Origin: Dehalococcoidales bacterium
GTDB lineage: Bacteria > Chloroflexota > Dehalococcoidia > Dehalococcoidales > RBG-16-60-22
Direction of reading: 5' to 3'
Length of the DNA stretch: 10,367 bases
Assembly: GCA_030628245.1 (NCBI GenBank)
Contig: DAOVRI010000053.1
Location: 1-10,367 of the forward strand
The position numbers and the translations under genes are program-made. Shown piece after piece: positions 6,870 through 10,367 of the stretch; the first letter of the stretch is position 1, and each line of letters starts with the position of its first letter. Below the pieces are notes generated by a model. It searched no databases, had not been told where the DNA came from, and was given only the letters and a program-made list of their open reading frames with translations.

Positions 6870-6903
6870 AATAAGGCGAATATTTTTAGCGGAGATTTGA
6901 AGG

Positions 6904-7248
6904 CTGGAAGCATTAGAAGTAGCCCGTAAGACTGTCGAAGTGGCCAGCGACAAGCAGGCCAGTAATATCGTTTTGCTGGATGTCCGCGACCTGTGCAGTT
7001 TTGCGGACTATTTTATTATCTGTGCTGGTGACAGCGCAAGGCAGATTCGCACCATCCACGATGAAATCGAGCAGGGCCTGAAGAAGGAAGGTATTAAGCC
7101 GCATCACCATGAGGGCACAATCGACTCCGGGTGGCTCCTGCTCGATTACGGCGATGTTATCGTGCATGTCTTCGGCGCCGCGGAGCGCGATTTCTATAAA
7201 CTCGACGAGCTCTGGCACGAAGCTAAAACGGTGCTGCGGATTCAGTAA
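6904..7248 (+). CDS. rsfS: Ribosomal silencing factor RsfS
   Basis: RsfS binds the large ribosomal subunit at protein L14 and blocks joining with the small subunit when nutrients are scarce. Family marks are ASNIVLLDVRDLCSFADYFII, read with the following AGDSARQI, then GWLLLDYGDVIVHVF and a C-terminal FYKLDELW. The start needs care. The first conventional start is GTG at 6940, but that loses the N-terminal helix. In-frame codons back to 6904 read LEALEVARKTVEV, typical of the family start, and an in-frame TGA lies at 6898. The best start is therefore CTG 6904, with GGAG (6891-6894) nine bases upstream, giving 114 residues. It has its own promoter and is not in the usual nadD or obg cluster here. 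It converges on ndk with 10 bases between stops. Confidence 0.9.
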   Translation: MEALEVARKTVEVASDKQASNIVLLDVRDLCSFADYFIICAGDSARQIRTIHDEIEQGLKKEGIKPHHHEGTIDSGWLLLDYGDVIVHVFGAAERDFYKLDELWHEAKTVLRIQ

Positions 7249-7258
7249 GTTGCTTCGT

Positions 7259-7675
7259 CTAGTCGAAAACCTCGTTTTCCTTAAAGAAAAGGCTTATCTC
7301 CTTTTCCGCGTTTTCCGGTGAGTCCGAGGCATGTGTCGAGTTCCTCTGGACGTCCAGCCCGAAGTCTTTACGTATCGTTCCCGCCGCGGCCCTGGTGGGG
7401 TCGGTGGCCCCCATTAATTCCCTGATTCTCTCCACGACTCCCCGGCCTTCAAAAACGGCGGCCACTATCGGGGTGGAGATGATATAGTCCACCAGGTCTT
7501 TATAGAAGGGTTTATCTTTATGGATGGCATAGTGACGTTCGGCCAGTGCCCTGTCCATGTGGAGCATCTTGAGAGCTACCAGCTTGAGGCCTTCTCCCTG
7601 AAGGCGTCCGATAATGACGCCGGCCAGTCCTCTCTCCATGGCATCGGGCTTGATAAGTACCAGAGACCTTTCCAT
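7259..7675 (-). CDS. ndk: Nucleoside diphosphate kinase
   Basis: This 138-residue enzyme moves the gamma phosphate from a nucleoside triphosphate to a diphosphate through a phosphohistidine, balancing nucleotide pools in the cytoplasm. Marks are the N-terminal SLVLIKPDAMERG (4-16), GTIRKDF (99-105) and the active-site HASDSPENAEKEI (115-127), with His115 as the phosphorylated residue. The stretch before GTIR reads AAA where most relatives have a proline. Length is standard. AGGAG lies six bases before ATG 7675. The gene is last in the right-to-left operon thiL, thioesterase, HAD phosphatase, ndk, 54 bases after the restored stop of the HAD gene. No terminator is evident in the short gap to convergent rsfS. 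Confidence 0.95.
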   Translation of the reverse strand: MERSLVLIKPDAMERGLAGVIIGRLQGEGLKLVALKMLHMDRALAERHYAIHKDKPFYKDLVDYIISTPIVAAVFEGRGVVERIRELMGATDPTRAAAGTIRKDFGLDVQRNSTHASDSPENAEKEISLFFKENEVFD

Positions 7676-7729
7676 TTTATACTCCTGACATTGTTAAATA
7701 TTTTTGTCTATTCAACAGCCTATCGCGGC

Positions 7730-8391
7730 TTACTGGAAAAGCACGTTTAAATCGTCGATGTCGACTGCCTCCAGCGTACTGACGATAAGGTTGGCCTTCC
7801 TGAGACTGCTTCCGGGGTGGCTGTTGGTAACCGCGATACATTTCATGCCGGCCTCTTGGCGGCGGAAACCCCGGCGATAGCGTCCTCGATGACCACGCAG
7901 TTGCCGGGTTTGACCCCGAGTTTTTTCGCCGCCAGCAGGAAAATCTGCGGGCTGGGTTTGCCCTCGGGGACTTCCGTGCCCCAGGCTATAGCCTGGAAGC
8001 AGTCCTCTATGCCCAGCCCCCGGATGATGATTTCGATGTTTTCCAGGGGCGCCGAGGAAGCTATGGCCGTTTTGATATTTTTTTTATTCAGCGATTTTAT
8101 CAGGTCTATGGCTCCGGGTAACGGTTTGATATTGTCGGCCACTATCTGACGATATTTTTCCTGTTTTTCGCGGGTAATTATGTCGAATTCCTCGCGCGAG
8201 ACATTGTCGCCGAGGGCGAACCTGATAATCGTATCGTGTCTCCGCCCGAAGTGTCGCATAAAGTCTTCTCTGGTGAAGTTTACCCCCCTTTGCCCGAAGA
8301 CATCCTGCCAGGCTTGGTAGTGGTAGTCGGCGGTGTCCGCAATAACACCGTCCAGGTCCCAGAGCACCGCCTCAAGTTTGTTTTCAGACAT
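7730..8391 (-). pseudogene. HAD phosphatase (beta-phosphoglucomutase-like), frameshifted
   Basis: This is a HAD-superfamily hydrolase resembling beta-phosphoglucomutase and sugar-phosphate phosphatases. Motif I is DLDGVIADT (12-20, Asp12 nucleophile, Asp14 acid/base), motif II SS (112-113), motif III Lys145 in EGKPSP, and motif IV IEDAIAGV (168-175), with a helical cap between. The intact frame stops at 7843 after AAKRPA. Adding one base near 7851-7854 gives AAKRAGMKCIAVTNSHPGSS and runs to a TAA at 7730-7732, for 220 residues, the normal length and C-terminus. The break is either a recent mutation or a sequencing/assembly error in a short G run; all catalytic motifs lie before it. ATG 8391 was chosen for its fit to the family. 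It overlaps the thioesterase stop (ATGTCTGA), implying translational coupling. Substrate unknown. Confidence 0.85.
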
Positions 8392-8851
8392 GGCTCTTGC
8401 TCTCTCTGACTTTATCGGCCTTCCCCGCCTCATTCTCCGCGATGAACTGCTTGGCCGTGCTTTCGGCGATTACCGTGCCGTCTTTCAGGCATACCCGGCC
8501 TTCGGTCTCGATGAGCTTTTTACGTTGCCGGGTTATCCGGGCGGTAATGACCAGCGGCACCTCCACCTCTACCGGCTTTCTCTGTCTGATGGTAATGCTG
8601 GCGGTCAGGCAGGTATGCCCCGTGGCGTAAGCGACGTTGCTCATCACCTCGTCCAGCAGACAGCCCAGGATACCGCCGTGAAGGAGCCCCGGCCACCCCT
8701 GATGGGTTTTATCGGGCGTGAACTCAGTACGGAGCGTGTCGCCGTCCCGGGTGAATTTCAGTTTTAGTCCGATAGGGTTATTCACACCGCACCCGAAACA
8801 AAATCCTTCGTTCAGGTCGGAATTAAGAGTCACTTTTGGTAAAGCTACCAT
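8384..8851 (-). CDS. Hotdog-fold thioesterase (PaaI-like)
   Basis: This 155-residue protein belongs to the PaaI-type hotdog thioesterases, which hydrolyse acyl-CoA thioesters. The signature is HQGWPGLLHGGILGCLLDE (50-68), with the HGG turn and the acidic residue of the central helix. An N-terminal CFGCG (18-22) followed by NPIGLKL is common in this subgroup. The start is uncertain. ATG 8851 has GGAG eight bases upstream and leaves 23 bases after the thiL stop; ATG 8890 would add 13 residues and overlap thiL by 16 bases. I prefer 8851. The stop overlaps the HAD gene start by eight bases. Natural substrate cannot be told; operon partners are housekeeping genes rather than an aromatic degradation pathway. 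Confidence 0.85.
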   Translation of the reverse strand: MVALPKVTLNSDLNEGFCFGCGVNNPIGLKLKFTRDGDTLRTEFTPDKTHQGWPGLLHGGILGCLLDEVMSNVAYATGHTCLTASITIRQRKPVEVEVPLVITARITRQRKKLIETEGRVCLKDGTVIAESTAKQFIAENEAGKADKVRESKSHV

Positions 8852-8874
8852 GGCATCGTCTCCGTTCTGAGATA

Positions 8875-9855
8875 TTAAAAGTGTTCCCATCCTGCCTTAT
8901 TTATTTCGGCGGGATTGCCGTCGGCGTCAACTACGCTTATTTTGCCCGGCTCGCCGGCGGTGATTTCGCCGATGGCGGTTACCGGGTATTCCATTTGCGC
9001 CCTGACGCGTTCGACAATCTCCGCGCTCCCCGTAAAGAGAAGCTCGTAGTCCTCCCCGCCGGATAAAGCCAGTTCCCGCGCTCTTTCCCCGAAATTATTG
9101 CTGACGGCCGGGTGAATCGGCAGGCGGTCGACATCCACCCGCGCGCTGACCCCACTCGCTTCGCAGATATGACGCAGGTCGGCGAGAAGCCCGTCGCTGG
9201 TATCGATGGCTGTCGTTATTCCGAGTTTCAATAATAACTGGCCTTCCGTTATGCGCGGCTTCGGGCGCATAAAAGCGCTTCGTAAATAAGTAGCCGTCTC
9301 CGCCCCGAACTGGAGCTTCTTCGTGAGCATCTCCAGTCCCGCCGCGGCGCTGCCCGGATAGCCGGTAATCGCTATGGTATCGCCGGGTCTGGCGGTGGAG
9401 CGTTTCAGTATTTCGTTACTCAAACTGTCGCCGAGAACGGTAATGGTAATCGAGACCACCGGCGACCGGCTGACGTTACCGCCGATAATGCCTACCCGGA
9501 ACTGCCCGGCCAGCTCAATCATGCCTTCGTAAAGTCCGGCGACATCCTCCACCTCCGTGTCCTCCGGCAGAGCCAGGGCCACCAGCGCGTACTGCGGCGT
9601 ACCGCCCATGGCGGCGATATCGCTGAGGTTGATGGCCAGCGATTTCCAGCCAAGCTCTTTCCAGGTAACGGTGTCCAGCGAGAAATGGACGCCCTGTATC
9701 ATAGTATCGACGGTGGCCAGCTGGACAGGGGCGTCGCTGTGCCAGGCAGCGGCGTCATCGCCGATACCGATGACGGGCTTTTCTGCCTGAGAATCCGGAA
9801 TCATTTTAGCCAGCAAGTCTATCAGCCCGAACTCTCCCAGTTCCGAGACTTTCAT
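8875..9855 (-). CDS. thiL: Thiamine-monophosphate kinase
   Basis: ThiL phosphorylates thiamine monophosphate with ATP to make thiamine diphosphate, the last step of cofactor synthesis. The 326-residue protein has the N-terminal PurM/AIR-synthase-like half with IGIGDDAAA (29-37), TVDTMIQGVHF (48-58) and KSLAINLSDIAAMGG (71-85), then GGNVSRS and a C-terminal half with DTSDGLLADL. Length is normal. It is the first gene of the operon leading to ndk. No ribosome site precedes ATG 9855; instead a perfect extended -10 ends six bases before the ATG, so the transcript probably begins at the start codon itself. There is consequently no room for a thiamine-diphosphate riboswitch, and no other thi gene is nearby. 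Confidence 0.95.
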   Translation of the reverse strand: MKVSELGEFGLIDLLAKMIPDSQAEKPVIGIGDDAAAWHSDAPVQLATVDTMIQGVHFSLDTVTWKELGWKSLAINLSDIAAMGGTPQYALVALALPEDTEVEDVAGLYEGMIELAGQFRVGIIGGNVSRSPVVSITITVLGDSLSNEILKRSTARPGDTIAITGYPGSAAAGLEMLTKKLQFGAETATYLRSAFMRPKPRITEGQLLLKLGITTAIDTSDGLLADLRHICEASGVSARVDVDRLPIHPAVSNNFGERARELALSGGEDYELLFTGSAEIVERVRAQMEYPVTAIGEITAGEPGKISVVDADGNPAEINKAGWEHF

Positions 9856-9861
9856 GGCTAA

Positions 9862-9870
9862 ATTATAGCA
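9862..9870 (-). promoter_or_regulatory. Extended -10 promoter giving a leaderless thiL mRNA
   Basis: On the minus strand, TGC followed by TATAAT (9867-9862) is a consensus extended -10 box. Only TTAGCC separates it from ATG 9855, so the usual start point falls on the A of the ATG. A -35 of GTGAGC at 16 bases spacing is weak. It lies just past the terminator at 9903-9931, which insulates it from the gene upstream. Confidence 0.7.
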
Positions 9871-9902
9871 TATTCAGAGAGAAGCTCACTATTTGGGGTA
9901 AT

Positions 9903-9931
9903 AAAAAAAGGAGCGGGTATTACCCCGCCCC
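9903..9931 (-). terminator. Rho-independent terminator after the 73-residue gene
   Basis: Reading the minus strand, GGGGCGGG (9931-9924), a six-base loop GTAATA and CCCGCTCC (9917-9910) form an eight-pair GC-rich stem with one G-U pair, followed by seven T (9909-9903). This is a textbook intrinsic terminator placed about 25 bases after the stop of the small membrane protein. A second, overlapping inverted repeat (GGGGTAATA and TATTACCCC, 9895-9926) could form an alternative hairpin. Confidence 0.88.
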
Positions 9932-9956
9932 CCGTTGTTTTCCGGAAGAATGATAA

Positions 9957-10178
9957 TCAGGACTTGTTTTCGACTTCTACCGTGACCTGTTTGTCCTCGG
10001 GCGATTGCCTGAGCGTGAGGGCGCGAATTAACGCCACGGCGACTCCTACCAGACCGGTAAGCGTAGCCACGATTCTATCCGATTGTAAAGTCGGCCAGAG
10101 CCAGGCCAGCGCGATGACGGCCACGCCGGAAACCCCGAACATCACTATCAGCCATATTCCCAGCGATTTATCTTTCAT
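9957..10178 (-). CDS. Small two-helix membrane protein
   Basis: This 73-residue protein has two likely membrane helices, about residues 7-29 and 36-53, joined by a short loop with LQSDR, and a charged C-terminal tail ending VEVENKS. I recognise no family, and no function is proposed. The gene is well supported: GGGAGGGC lies about eight bases before ATG 10178, an AT-rich promoter-like stretch is upstream, and a strong terminator follows the stop. It is therefore probably its own transcription unit, separate from thiL. The tail contains few hydrophobic residues and is probably exposed to solvent; topology is not clear. Confidence 0.75.
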   Translation of the reverse strand: MKDKSLGIWLIVMFGVSGVAVIALAWLWPTLQSDRIVATLTGLVGVAVALIRALTLRQSPEDKQVTVEVENKS

Positions 10179-10210
10179 TTTTCTGCCCTCCCGCCCGTTT
10201 TTTCTTACAC

Positions 10211-10218
10211 TATATATA
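10211..10218 (-). promoter_or_regulatory. Possible -10 region for the small membrane protein
   Basis: The minus strand reads TTATATATAGTG here, offering TATATA or TATAGT as a -10 box about 35 bases before ATG 10178. The -35 match (TAACCA) is poor. The gap 10179-10277 contains nothing else recognisable apart from the ribosome site beside the gene. Confidence 0.35.
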
Positions 10219-10277
10219 ACGGCTGAGGGGGGATTTGGTTAGGTATTATTTAAGAAAAATCAAGATATAGATTGCCT

Positions 10278-10367
10278 TTAACGTTCTCTTACCCACTCTT
10301 TAAACTCTTCCGTACTTGAAAACTCACGATAGAAATCATTAGAAAAAATTACCTTAATTTCAGCATC
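10278..10367 (-). CDS. 3' end of an AT-rich unidentified gene (partial)
   Basis: An open frame enters from the right edge on the minus strand and runs 29 codons to a TAA at 10280-10278. The visible protein includes IKVIFSNDFYREFSS and ends EEFKEWVRER: hydrophilic, rich in Phe, Glu and Lys. Its codons are clearly more AT-rich than those of every other gene in the window, which suggests different ancestry, perhaps transfer, but 90 bases is a small sample. Too little is present to name a family. The 99 bases between it and the next gene downstream hold a possible promoter, so the two need not be linked. Confidence 0.55.
   Translation of the reverse strand, partial: DAEIKVIFSNDFYREFSSTEEFKEWVRER

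Noticed and set aside
6753..6953. N-terminal extension of 67 residues on the oxidoreductase
   Set aside because: The extension would run antisense into rsfS and through two promoters, and it lacks a Tat or other signal. ATG 6752 fits the family start.
7259..7320. Hairpin near the ndk stop as a terminator
   Set aside because: The TTTTC/GAAAA pairing lies within the coding sequence, is AT-rich and short, and has no T run in the correct place.
9856..9902. Thiamine-diphosphate riboswitch before thiL
   Set aside because: The promoter leaves no leader and no riboswitch-like sequence is present.

Overview
The window reads as ordinary chromosomal DNA from an anaerobic bacterium. It looks most like Chloroflexota of the Dehalococcoidia type, judging by a cytoplasmic single-subunit molybdopterin oxidoreductase, an ADP-forming acyl-CoA synthetase beta-like gene beside an AMP-ligase homologue, and the general protein style. 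That placement is an inference from gene content; there is no rRNA or marker search behind it. Coding DNA is GC-rich by eye, with AT-rich promoter gaps. Five of the six promoters I propose carry an extended -10 (TGn before a TATAAT-like box).

Layout, left to right. Bases 2-76 hold the 3' tail of an unidentified + strand gene. A + strand pair follows: a diacylglycerol/lipid kinase (196-1110, TTG start) and a small DUF5658-like membrane protein (1152-1472). The small gene overlaps tail-to-tail with a minus-strand pair: an AMP-ligase (ANL) homologue (1450-2991) and, upstream of it, a standalone ATP-grasp protein like the beta subunit of ADP-forming acyl-CoA synthetase (3014-3727). Next on the minus strand are an RluB-type pseudouridine synthase (3779-4501), a gap with a strong terminator (4592-4635), and a 688-residue molybdopterin oxidoreductase (4686-6752). 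A divergent promoter region (6753-6903) separates it from rsfS on the + strand (6904-7248). Then comes a tightly packed minus-strand operon, transcribed right to left: thiL (8875-9855), a hotdog thioesterase (8384-8851), a HAD phosphatase with a frameshift (7730-8391) and ndk (7259-7675). Upstream of thiL lie a terminator, a 73-residue membrane protein (9957-10178) and, at the right edge, the 3' end of an AT-rich minus-strand gene (10278-10367).

How the genes might work together: most are housekeeping (ribosome silencing, rRNA modification, nucleotide balance, thiamine diphosphate synthesis, lipid phosphorylation). The most unusual part is the pair at 1450-3727. The ANL homologue has a well-preserved fold, but its ATP phosphate-binding loop is rewritten and the usual C-terminal catalytic lysine motif is missing. 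Its partner is an ATP-grasp subunit whose normal alpha partner is not in the window. This may be a CoA-ligase-like unit with changed chemistry, or a non-adenylating acyl/CoA-binding protein. Other points worth checking are a probable leaderless thiL transcript, a likely CTG start for rsfS, and a single-base frameshift in the HAD gene that restores a complete family C-terminus when corrected. I saw no mobile element, CRISPR array, tRNA or rRNA.
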